17,342 nucleotides of DNA from Bog-752 sp963799395 (GTDB lineage: Bacteria > Actinomycetota > Thermoleophilia > UBA2241): the NCBI GenBank assembly GCA_963799395.1, contig CAWCWZ010000018.1:1-17342 (forward strand), read 5' to 3'. A program made the position numbers and the translations under genes. This document shows, piece after piece, positions 7,142-14,316 of this stretch (the first letter of the stretch is position 1; the number at the start of each line of letters is the position of its first letter). The notes below the pieces were generated by a model, which searched no databases, was not told the origin of the DNA, and saw only the letters and a program-made list of their open reading frames with translations.

Positions 7142-8086
7142 GTGCTCGACTACATGCTCCGCCGTCTCGTCATGACCTTCTTCGTGGTCATCCTGATCAT
7201 GACGTTCCTCGCCCTGCTCATCCATCTCGTGCCGGGCGACCCGGTGCGGCTGCTGCTGGGCGCCAAGGCGCCGGAGCAACTCATCCTGCAGGTGCGCCAT
7301 CAGATGTACTTGGACAAGCCCGTGCCGGCCCAGGTCTACTACTTCTTCTGGAACGCCCTGCACGGCAACCTCGGCGTCGATTTTGCCAGCCAGCGCCCGG
7401 TGACCTCGCTCATCTGGGCCGCGCTGCCGCACACGATCATCCTCGCCGCCACGAGCCTGCTTCTGGCGGCGGTGGTCGGCATTCCGCTCGGCGTCTACGC
7501 CGCCACCCACCCCGGCGGCTGGATCGACCGCGTGGCGACGGTGATCTCGGTATCGCTCATCACCATGCCGGCCTACGTGGTGGGGCTGCTGCTACTGCTC
7601 GTGTTCGCGGTGCACTTCACCTGGCTGCCGGCCACCGGGTTCGGCAACGTCGACAACCCGGCCGACTACCTCAAGCACCTGATCCTGCCGGCCATCGCGC
7701 TCTCCGTGGCCTGGATGGGCTACCTCGCGCGCCTCGTGCGCACGAGCATGCTCGAGGTGTTGAACGAGCGCTACATCACGGCCGCCCGCGCCCAGGGCAT
7801 CCACGACCGGGTGGTCGTCTACAAGTACGCCCTGCGCAACGCGGTCATCCCCACCATCGCCATCCTGGCGGTCGGCCTCGGCCAGCTCATGGGCGGGGCG
7901 ATCTTCATCGAGGTGATCTTCGCGCGGCCCGGCCTGGGCATGCTCATCTACAACTCGATCGAGACGCGCAACTACCCGGTGGTGCGCGGCGGCGTGCTCG
8001 TGGTGGCCCTGCTGTTCGTGGCGGTCAACCTGGCCTCCGACTTCGTCTACCACTGGATCGACCCGCGCATCAGGGTGGTCTCGTAG
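7142..8086 (+). CDS. ABC transporter permease, DppB/OppB family
   Basis: This 314-residue integral membrane protein begins with the typical LRRL-hydrophobic N-terminal helix ending in VPGDP (residues 30-34). YITAARAQG (211-219) is the cytoplasmic EAA-type loop that contacts the ATPases. FARPGLG and the YPVVRG-like NYPVVRGG near the C-terminus are also family hallmarks. About six membrane segments are visible. The start is the GTG at 7142 with GGAG about ten bases upstream, 46 bases after the binding-protein gene. It ends in TAG, and the next gene starts one base later. In a cell that decodes UAG as pyrrolysine this terminator is notable: read-through would enter the next gene in another frame. 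Confidence 0.93.
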   Translation: MLDYMLRRLVMTFFVVILIMTFLALLIHLVPGDPVRLLLGAKAPEQLILQVRHQMYLDKPVPAQVYYFFWNALHGNLGVDFASQRPVTSLIWAALPHTIILAATSLLLAAVVGIPLGVYAATHPGGWIDRVATVISVSLITMPAYVVGLLLLLVFAVHFTWLPATGFGNVDNPADYLKHLILPAIALSVAWMGYLARLVRTSMLEVLNERYITAARAQGIHDRVVVYKYALRNAVIPTIAILAVGLGQLMGGAIFIEVIFARPGLGMLIYNSIETRNYPVVRGGVLVVALLFVAVNLASDFVYHWIDPRIRVVS

Positions 8087-8087
8087 G

Positions 8088-9020
8088 GTGAGCACCGTCG
8101 CCGACATCCCTACGGTCCCCGGTCGCGGTCCGGTCGCGACGGCGCTCGTCCAGGTCGGCAGGGTGCTGCGCGAGGTCGCGCGCCGGCCCGGCGGGCTCTT
8201 CGGCCTGATCGTCGTTGTCGGTCTGTTCGTCGTGGTGGTCGCGGCGCCGCTCGTCGCGCCCTACAGCGCCACCCAGCAGGACATCGCCAACCGTCTTGCC
8301 GGGCCCTCGCTGCACCATCTGCTCGGCACCGACGAGCTCGGCCGCGACCTGCTCTCGCGGGTGATCTACGGCGCCCGGATCGCCATGGCCGTGGCGGTGC
8401 CGGCGGTCTTGCTGGCCATGGCGGCGGGCCTCGTCATCGGCCTCATCGCCGGGTACTTCGGGGGCGGCACCGACCAGGTCGCGATCGTCGGCATGGACGC
8501 CGTGCAGGCGTTTCCCGCCGTCATCCTGGCGCTGGCCCTGCTCGCCGTCCTCGGGCCCTCGCTGCGCAACGTGGTGATCGTCATCGCCGTGGCGCTGGCG
8601 CCGGGGTATGCCCGTGTGGTGCGCGCCATGACGCTCGCCGCCAAGCAGAACCAGTACGTCGAGGCGGAGCTGTCGCTCGGGGTCAGCACGACCCGTCTGA
8701 CCGCCTATCATCTGCTGCCGAACATCGCGCCGCCGCTGGTCATCCTCATGGCGATGGACATGCCGAGCGCCATCGCCATCGAAGCCGGCCTGTCGTTCCT
8801 CGGCCTGGGAGTGCCGCCGCCCAGCCCCTCGTGGGGCGCGCTGCTGGCCGACGGCTTCACCTACGTGCTGATCTCGCCGTGGGCGATCCTCGCCGCCAGC
8901 CTGGCCCTGATCATCGTCACGGTCGGCTTCACCATGCTCGGCGAGGCGCTGCGCGATGTGCTTGACCCCAAGCTCTCGGGCGTGCGCGGGGTGAGCCGCC
9001 TGATGCCGAGGGCCCGATGA
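8088..9020 (+). CDS. ABC transporter permease, DppC/OppC family
   Basis: This 310-residue inner-membrane permease pairs with the upstream DppB-like protein to form the channel. After a short cytoplasmic N-terminus and a first helix it shows HLLGTDELGRDLLSRVIYG (residues 77-95), the family signature. The EAA-type loop at about 190-215 ends in LLPNIAPP, and FLGLGVPPPSPSWG lies near the C-terminus. The EAA loop reads YVEAELSLG instead of the common YVEAARALG, a mild variation. The start is the GTG at 8088, one base after the previous stop, and the stop overlaps the next ATG (ATGA), so translation is probably coupled. Confidence 0.93.
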   Translation: MSTVADIPTVPGRGPVATALVQVGRVLREVARRPGGLFGLIVVVGLFVVVVAAPLVAPYSATQQDIANRLAGPSLHHLLGTDELGRDLLSRVIYGARIAMAVAVPAVLLAMAAGLVIGLIAGYFGGGTDQVAIVGMDAVQAFPAVILALALLAVLGPSLRNVVIVIAVALAPGYARVVRAMTLAAKQNQYVEAELSLGVSTTRLTAYHLLPNIAPPLVILMAMDMPSAIAIEAGLSFLGLGVPPPSPSWGALLADGFTYVLISPWAILAASLALIIVTVGFTMLGEALRDVLDPKLSGVRGVSRLMPRAR

Positions 9021-10072
9021 CCGGGTCGCCTCTCAGCGTCGAGGGCGCGGCGACCGCGCCGCTCCTGCGGATCGAAGACCTCGAGGTCGTCTACTACACC
9101 GACGCGGGACCCTTGCCGGCGCTGTCCGACGTCAGCTTCGAGGTGGGCAGGGGCGAGATCGTCGGCGTGGTCGGCGAGTCGGGCTGTGGCAAATCGACGC
9201 TGGGCGCCGCCCTGCTGCGCCTGCTGCCGCCCAACGGCGCCCTGGCCGGCGGCCACGTCTTCGTCGAAGGGCGCGACGTGGCCGGCCTCTCGCGGGGCGA
9301 GCTGCGCGGGCTGCGTGGCAAAACCGTCTCCATGGTCTTCCAGGACCCGCTCACCAGTCTCAACCCGACGTTCACCATCGGCCAGCAGATGATCGCCGCG
9401 CAGCGCGCCCACGCCCGCGACCACGAGAGCAAGAGCGAGCTGCGCCGGCGGGTCGCCGAGGCGCTCACCCGGGTCGGCATCCCCGACGCCGCCCAGCGCA
9501 TCGACAGCCATCCGCACGAGTTCTCGGGCGGCATGCGCCAGCGCGTCATGATCGCCATCGCGCTGCTGCACGAGCCCTCGCTGCTGATCGCCGACGAGAT
9601 CACCTCGGCGCTCGACGTCACCCTCGAAGCCCAGATCCTCAAGCTGCTCGCCGAGATCAACGAGACCCACGGCACCGCCATCCTGCTGATCTCTCACAAC
9701 CTCGGCGTGATCGCGGAGGTGTGCAAGCGGGTGGTCGTCATGTACGCGGGCCGCACGGTCGAAGAGGGCGATGTGCTGTCGATCTTCGACGACCCCCTGC
9801 ACCCCTACACCCGCGCCCTGCTCGCGGCGGTGCCATCGCGCGAGCAGCGCGGGGTGGTGCTGGCGGCGATCCCGGGCCGGGTCCCCAGCCTGCTGGCGTT
9901 GCCGGTCGGCTGCAAGTACGCCGATCGCTGTAACCACGCCCGCGACGTCTGCCGCGAGCGCGAGCCCGCCTTTCTCGCCCACGGCGAGCGGCGCGTCCGC
10001 TGCTTCATCTACGACGAGGACCTGGCGCCGGCCGACCGGCCCGTCGCGGCCGCGGGCACGGTGGCGCCGTGA
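9017..10072 (+). CDS. ABC transporter ATP-binding protein, DppD/OppD family
   Basis: This 351-residue ATPase has Walker A GESGCGKST (residues 53-61), Q-loop VFQDP (107-111), signature FSGGMRQR (169-176), Walker B LLIADE ending at E194, and the switch histidine H227. The C-terminal oligopeptide-type extension carries HPYTRALL and a cysteine cluster CKYADRC-x6-C, which in relatives binds an iron-sulfur cluster or structural metal. After Walker B it reads DEITSALD instead of the usual DEPTTALD, an uncommon change at the proline, though the catalytic glutamate is intact. The ATG overlaps the stop of the preceding permease by four bases. It would form a heterodimer with the next gene product. Confidence 0.94.
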   Translation: MTGSPLSVEGAATAPLLRIEDLEVVYYTDAGPLPALSDVSFEVGRGEIVGVVGESGCGKSTLGAALLRLLPPNGALAGGHVFVEGRDVAGLSRGELRGLRGKTVSMVFQDPLTSLNPTFTIGQQMIAAQRAHARDHESKSELRRRVAEALTRVGIPDAAQRIDSHPHEFSGGMRQRVMIAIALLHEPSLLIADEITSALDVTLEAQILKLLAEINETHGTAILLISHNLGVIAEVCKRVVVMYAGRTVEEGDVLSIFDDPLHPYTRALLAAVPSREQRGVVLAAIPGRVPSLLALPVGCKYADRCNHARDVCREREPAFLAHGERRVRCFIYDEDLAPADRPVAAAGTVAP

Positions 10073-10114
10073 CGCCAGCCCAGCAGGGTGGCGCCGTGAC
10101 GCCGGCCCAGCAGG
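10061..10114 (+). repeat. 27-bp tandem duplication across the dppD-like stop / dppF-like start
   Basis: Units 10061-10087 and 10088-10114 are identical at 26 of 27 positions (A at 10077, G at 10104). Each unit begins GTGGCGCCGTGACGCC and contains the GTGA that serves as the overlapping start/stop. As a result the downstream ATPase has two equivalent GTG starts, 10069 and 10096, nine codons apart, and the N-terminus repeats TPAQQG. Confidence 0.9.
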
Positions 10115-11151
10115 GCGACGTCCTGCTGCAGGTGCGCGACGTGCGCACCTACTTCCGCGATCGCCAGGGGATCATCGGGCGACTGACTCGCCGCCGCACC
10201 GGCCAGGTCCAGGCGGTCGACGGTGTGAGCTTCGACGTCGTGCGCGGCGAGACGCTCGGCCTCGTCGGCGAATCCGGCTCGGGCAAGTCGACGCTGGCGC
10301 GCACGATCCTCGGCCTGATCCCGGCCACTGCCGGCAGCGTCACCCTCGACGGACGCGAGGTGCTCACCCTGCGGCGCCGCCAGTGGCGCCCCGTCCGCCG
10401 GCGCATGCAGATGATCTTCCAGGACCCGCATTCGAGCCTGTCACCGCGCTTTCGGGTGTCGTTCCTGCTGAACGAGCCCTACGTCGTGCACCACGTGCCG
10501 CCGCAGGAGCGCTCCACGGTCGACGAGCTGCTCGAGATGGTGGGCCTGTCCGACGAGCAGGCCGACAAGTACCCGCACGAGCTCTCCGGCGGTCAGGCGC
10601 GCCGCGTGTCGATCGCCCGGGCCCTGGCGCTCCACCCCGACCTGCTGCTCGCCGACGAGCCGACCGCCGGCCTCGACGTGTCGGCCGCGGCCAGCATCCT
10701 CAACCTGATGAAGGACCTGGCCCGCCGCCTCGGTCTGACCTACGTGCTCATCACGCACGACCTGAACGTCGTGGGCTACTGCGCCGACCGCATCGCCGTC
10801 ATGTACGTGGGGCAGCTCGTGGAGCTGGGGCCGGCCGAGCTGATCCTCGGCCGCCCCAAGCACCCCTACACGCACGCGCTGCTGTCGTGCGCGCCCGTGC
10901 CCGACCCGCACCTGAACGAGGGCCATCTCGACAACGTGCTGGGGGGCGAGATCCCGAGTCCTCACGATCCGCCGTCGGGCTGCCGGTTCCACCCCCGCTG
11001 CGCTTACGCCGACGAGCTGTGCGCCGAGCAGGTGCCCGAGCTCGAGGAGCTGGGCGGCGGCGAGCTCGTGGCCTGCCACCACTGGCGACACATCGACTTC
11101 GACGACGCGGCGGCGGCGCCGCAGCCGCAAGCGGAAAGTGGGCCGACGTGA
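10069..11151 (+). CDS. ABC transporter ATP-binding protein, DppF/OppF family
   Basis: This 360-residue ATPase (351 if the second GTG is used) has Walker A GESGSGKST (residues 67-75), Q-loop IFQDP (116-120), signature LSGGQ (172-176), Walker B LLLADEPT (192-199) and switch histidine H230. The OppF-type C-terminal extension has HPYTHALL and CRFHPRCAYADELC. The start at 10069 overlaps the preceding stop as GTGA. A tandem duplication copied this overlap, so the GTG at 10096 is an equally plausible start that would remove the duplicated segment. The stop TGA overlaps the next gene's GTG, continuing the coupled operon. Confidence 0.94.
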   Translation: MTPAQQGGAVTPAQQGDVLLQVRDVRTYFRDRQGIIGRLTRRRTGQVQAVDGVSFDVVRGETLGLVGESGSGKSTLARTILGLIPATAGSVTLDGREVLTLRRRQWRPVRRRMQMIFQDPHSSLSPRFRVSFLLNEPYVVHHVPPQERSTVDELLEMVGLSDEQADKYPHELSGGQARRVSIARALALHPDLLLADEPTAGLDVSAAASILNLMKDLARRLGLTYVLITHDLNVVGYCADRIAVMYVGQLVELGPAELILGRPKHPYTHALLSCAPVPDPHLNEGHLDNVLGGEIPSPHDPPSGCRFHPRCAYADELCAEQVPELEELGGGELVACHHWRHIDFDDAAAAPQPQAESGPT

Positions 11152-11994
11152 GCACCCCGCGTGAGACGGCCTCGCAGCCGGCGGAGCAGCGGCCGGCGGC
11201 CGACGGGCGCTGGCGCGTGCGGATCATCGAGGTGGGCGTACTGCCCGGCTCGGCGCTTTCCGCCTACGTGCCGGGGGCCCTCGACGACATCCTCTTCGAC
11301 CTGCCCTGCTACGCCTACCTGCTCGACGACGGCGCGACCCGCGTGATCGTCGACAGCGGCCCCGACGCCGTCGCCTCCGCCGAGCTCTACGAGGTGCGCG
11401 GTGATGGCCGTGCCGCCATACTCGGCGCGCTCGCCGCGGCGGGGCTCGAGCCGGGGAGCGTCGACGTGCTCGTGCACACGCACCTCCATCAGGACCACGT
11501 GCAAAACGACGCGCTCTTCCCGCGCGCCGAGGTCGTGGTGCAGGGCCGCGAGCTCGACGAGGCCCTGGCCGGCGAGGCCCACTGTCTGGGGCTCGAGCGA
11601 CCGGGCGCGCGCTCGTCTGGCGGCCGGCTCCTACCGGCGCTCGCAGGCGGCCGGGCTCTGGTATGTGGGCGTCTCGGACTGGCTCGCCGGCGTCGGCGAG
11701 CGCCTGCGCCGGGTCGACGGCCGGGTCGACCTGCTGCCGGGCCTGACCCTGGTGCCCAGCGCCGGCCATACGGGCGGTCACCAGAGCGTGCTCGTGCAAA
11801 CGAGCGACGGCCCCGTCTGCATCGCCGGCGACGTCGTCCCCCTCGGCATCAATCGCGAGGTCGTCGGCCCCATGACACCCGACGAGGAGCCGGCCAGGGC
11901 GTTCCTGCGCATGGCCCGCGACGCGGGCTGGGAGATCCTCCCATCGCACGACCCGGCGCTGCGCGACCACCGCTGGTATCGGGCGCCGCGCTGA
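11148..11994 (+). pseudogene. Metallo-beta-lactamase-fold hydrolase, one frameshift near 11588-11591
   Basis: The first frame (GTG at 11148, overlapping the previous stop) encodes about 147 residues with HTHLHQDH at 110-117, the metal-binding signature. The second frame continues with SAGHTGGHQS, a further ligand histidine, CIAGDVV with the bridging aspartate, and LPSHDPAL, ending at the TGA at 11992-11994. Removing one G from the GGGG run at 11588-11591 joins the two into a normal-looking 281-residue protein. The layout resembles the N-acyl-homoserine lactonase / AttM-like branch, but the fold hydrolyses many substrates. Whether this is a decayed gene or a base-call error cannot be decided from one sequence. 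As the last gene of the transporter operon it may process the imported compound. Confidence 0.75.
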
Positions 11995-12042
11995 CCGGCC
12001 TCCGCGCCGCCGGCGTCTCCGCGCCGACCGGCCTCCGCGCCG
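11993..12042 (+). repeat. Short direct repeat, 33-base period, between the hydrolase and the next gene
   Basis: GACCGGCCTCCGCGCCG occurs at 11993-12009 and 12026-12042, with a third partial copy (GTCTCCGCGCCG) between them. The first copy begins in the hydrolase stop codon. It is probably simple GC-rich slippage; no hairpin terminator with a T-run is visible. Confidence 0.6.
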
Positions 12043-12064
12043 AACGGTGTCGCACGGCGGCCGC

Positions 12065-12094
12065 GCGACAAAGTGCCGCCGGGCGGCGTAGACT
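12065..12094 (+). promoter_or_regulatory. Possible leaderless-type promoter of the 425-residue protein gene
   Basis: GCGACA (12065-12070, four of six matches to TTGACA) lies 18 bases before TAGACT (12089-12094), the same -10 as in the tRNA promoter. The ATG begins nine bases after the -10, so the transcript would start at or very near the start codon. No Shine-Dalgarno sequence precedes this ATG, which fits leaderless translation. Confidence 0.45.
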
Positions 12095-12103
12095 GCAGGC
12101 GCG

Positions 12104-13381
12104 ATGACTGACCGTGACGACATGCGCGCGCGACTGCGCATCGAGGCCGCCGACGTCGACGCCGTCAACCAGTTCCTGGCAAGTCCCGACAACCCGTTCG
12201 TCGAGAGCCTGTTCGACGTCCTCGACAAGTACGGCGGAGTCGACCAGATCAACGGCGCGGCCGACGAAGCCGGCAAGCTCGAGAACCGCCTCGAGCGCCT
12301 CCGCGAGGAGCGCTCGCCGTATCTCGCCGGCGTCGAGTGGCTCGTCGAGCAGCGCGACGCCGGGGCCTTCGTCACGCTGGCCGAGTACCGGCGCGGCGTG
12401 CTGGGCGGCGACGCCGACGCCGCGGACGCCACGATCGCCGACGACGCCAGCGCTGTCACCCTCGAGATCAGCGCCCTGCAGTTCTTCCCCTGGCTGCTGG
12501 CCGAAGCCCGGCAGGCGGTCGAACAGCGCGAGCTCATGCCCGGGCGCTTCATCCGCGAACGCAACATGGCCGAGCAGTCGCGCCCCGGCGGCGACCTTCT
12601 CGCCGTGTGCGCCGCCATGCAGGTGATCGGGGCCAGTCACGTCGAAAGCCTCGACACGCGCGGCATCGACGGCGCCAACCTCATGGTCGGCCTAGAGACC
12701 ATCACCGGCTACTTCGGCGGCATCGGCGAGCCCAACGAGCACGTGCTCAGGTGGGTCGACGAGTACCTGCACTACTTCACCGAGTACGGCGTGCGCGAGG
12801 TGCTCAATTTCAACATCGGCACGATCCTCGCGGCCCTCGTGCTGCGCAAGCTCGGGGTGCGCAACCAGTTCAAGATCTCGGTGTTCATGGGCGTCGACAA
12901 CCCCTGGTCGGTGCTCTGGCTGCTCGTGGGCGCGCGCCTGCTCGGCGCCGCCGACGGCGCCACCAGCCTGAGCGGCATCAACTTCTCGAACTCGGCCGAC
13001 TCCGACACGCTGCGCGCGGCCTCGGCTGCGCGCGAGGCGCTGGGGCTGCGCGAAGCCGTGCGCTTCGAGCACCACGTCACCGAGGCCTACAAGTCCATCG
13101 TGCGCCAGCCCTACGAGCGCCGCGCCGAGGTGGTCGAGATCGCCGCCGAGGTGCCCAACATCTCGGCCGAGCACGAAGGCGGCGACCCCGCCGTCGAAGC
13201 CAGCCGCAAACACCGCAGCGACATCCTCGACTACTTCATCTCGCAGAACGTGATCGAGGCGGCCGGGGCCATGGAGGCTCTCGAGCGCAACTACTTAGAC
13301 AAGCACGCGGCCCTCAACCACACGGCCGCCGACCTCATCCGGGCGGGCATCGGGGTCAAGCCGGCGAGCCTGCTGCACTGA
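12104..13381 (+). CDS. Uncharacterised 425-residue cytoplasmic protein
   Basis: I do not recognise this family. It has codon use typical of the window, no signal peptide and no membrane segment. The N-terminal third is acidic and helical-looking (IEAADVDAVNQFL; LENRLERLREERSPYL). From about residue 145 onward alternating hydrophobic and glycine-rich stretches look like an alpha/beta or TIM-barrel fold: GGDLLAVCAAMQVIG, DGANLMVGLETITGYFGGIGEP, LNFNIGTILAALVLRKLG, FMGVDNPWSVLWLLVGARLLG and SGINFSNSADSDTLRAAS. Potential active-site residues include the HH pair in FEHHVTEAYKSIV and AEHEGGDP. It is not one of the pyrrolysine biosynthesis or charging proteins. It starts at an ATG just after a probable -10 and ends in TGA. 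Its place behind the transporter suggests a catabolic enzyme, but no function can be assigned. Confidence 0.85.
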   Translation: MTDRDDMRARLRIEAADVDAVNQFLASPDNPFVESLFDVLDKYGGVDQINGAADEAGKLENRLERLREERSPYLAGVEWLVEQRDAGAFVTLAEYRRGVLGGDADAADATIADDASAVTLEISALQFFPWLLAEARQAVEQRELMPGRFIRERNMAEQSRPGGDLLAVCAAMQVIGASHVESLDTRGIDGANLMVGLETITGYFGGIGEPNEHVLRWVDEYLHYFTEYGVREVLNFNIGTILAALVLRKLGVRNQFKISVFMGVDNPWSVLWLLVGARLLGAADGATSLSGINFSNSADSDTLRAASAAREALGLREAVRFEHHVTEAYKSIVRQPYERRAEVVEIAAEVPNISAEHEGGDPAVEASRKHRSDILDYFISQNVIEAAGAMEALERNYLDKHAALNHTAADLIRAGIGVKPASLLH

Positions 13382-13419
13382 CGCGGCGCGCCGGCGACGC
13401 GCCGGATCCAGGGAGAGGG

Positions 13420-13900
13420 GTGGGCGAGACCGACGACAGCGACGCGGTCGAGCTCGGCTGCGGGATCGCCTACGTGTCGGCCCGGCTGGCCCGGCGCGGC
13501 GCCCGGCCGGTCGGTATCGACATTTCCCGCGAGGAGCTCGCCACCGCCCGCCGGCTGCAGGAGCGCCACGGCCTGACGTTCCCGCTGCACGACCAACGGC
13601 ACGATCCTGATGCTCTGCGCGCCCGACGCCGAGGACGAGCTGCCGACCGATCGCCTCGTGCGCGACTACTTCGGCATGCACCGCTTCGAGTGGCCGGGCG
13701 AGCCCGAGGTCGAGTTCCACCTGGGCTATGGCGACTGGATCAGGCTGCTGCGTAGGAGTGGCTTCGAGGTCGAGGACCTGCTCGAGGTGCGCCCGCCGGC
13801 GGGCGCCAAGCCGGTCCCGCCCTTCGACGACATCGTCGGCCTGGACTGGGCGCGGCGCTGGCCGTGCGAAGAGGTCTGGAAGGCGCGCAAGCGCGCCTGA
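13420..13900 (+). pseudogene. Class I SAM-dependent methyltransferase remnant with internal deletion
   Basis: The first frame from a GTG at 13420 encodes VELGCGIAYVSARLARRGARPVGIDIS, the AdoMet-binding motif I and the strand-2 acidic residue. It runs to about FPLH near 13590. The similarity then jumps to another frame, beginning NGTILMLCAPD and continuing MHRFEWPGEPEVEFHLGYGDWIRLLR to VWKARKRA and the TGA at 13898-13900. Relative to intact relatives the segment with motifs II-III (roughly 60-70 residues) is missing, and so are about 40 residues before motif I. It is therefore most likely non-functional, and unlike the other frameshifts here it cannot be explained by a single miscalled base. 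Confidence 0.75.
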
Positions 13901-13925
13901 GGCGGCCGGCGAAGTCCGGCGCCTC
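13899..13925. terminator. GC-rich hairpin between convergent genes
   Basis: GAGGCG at 13899-13904 pairs with CGCCTC at 13920-13925. CCGG/CCGG extends the stem with one bulged G, leaving a loop of about six bases. It lies between the 3' ends of convergent genes. There is no T-run, so factor-independent termination is uncertain. Confidence 0.4.
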
Positions 13926-13958
13926 GGGCGGCCGGGCCGAGGTGGCCGGGGGCTCGTT

Positions 13959-14270
13959 CTAACGGTCGGAGGCTTCGACCTCGGCGGGTCCCAGCGACTG
14001 CCGCGCTTCGTGCTGGGTGACCTCGATGATGTGCCGGTAGATCTCGTGCAGGGCGTCGCTCGAGATGGGCCCCTTGTTGGCGCGCGTGACGAAGGTCAGC
14101 AGCCAGTCCTCTTGTGCCGGCGCGTAGACGTCGAGGTCGTGCTGGCGCTTGTACTGCCAGAGCTGCGTGACCAGCCTGATGCGCTTGTTGAGCAGCTCGA
14201 CGACCTTCAGGTCATTGTCGGAGATCTGCTCGCGGAACTGCTTGATGACGGGGTCGGTCTCGACGGCCAT
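13959..14270 (-). CDS. Chorismate mutase, AroQ type (short, monofunctional)
   Basis: This 103-residue all-helical protein is the size of a stand-alone AroQ-fold chorismate mutase, which converts chorismate to prephenate for phenylalanine and tyrosine synthesis. Helix 1 carries FREQISDND, with Arg13 aligning with the E. coli active-site Arg11. KRIRLVTQL holds Arg30 (aligning with Arg28), and QYKRQH holds Lys41 (aligning with Lys39). In PAQEDWLL the conserved glutamate is present but the usual preceding arginine is glutamine. I chose the ATG at 14270 (AAAGAGAG upstream) because the longer open frame only reads the antisense of the acidic tail of the upstream gene. It follows the BFN gene by 46 bases, probably co-transcribed. 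It ends in TAG. Confidence 0.82.
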   Translation of the reverse strand: MAVETDPVIKQFREQISDNDLKVVELLNKRIRLVTQLWQYKRQHDLDVYAPAQEDWLLTFVTRANKGPISSDALHEIYRHIIEVTQHEARQSLGPAEVEASDR

Positions 14271-14316
14271 GGCTCTCTTTCGGGTTCGCTCGCGCGCTCG
14301 CGCGCGGCTCGGCGGG

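Noticed and set aside
9771..11147. Long plus-strand ORF running through both ATPase genes
   Set aside because: Arg/Pro-rich shadow frame; only its last part, from 11148, is the true hydrolase start.
12104..13381. PylS, PylB, PylC or PylD
   Set aside because: No class II synthetase motifs, radical-SAM CxxxCxxC, ATP-grasp or Rossmann dehydrogenase signature fits the sequence.
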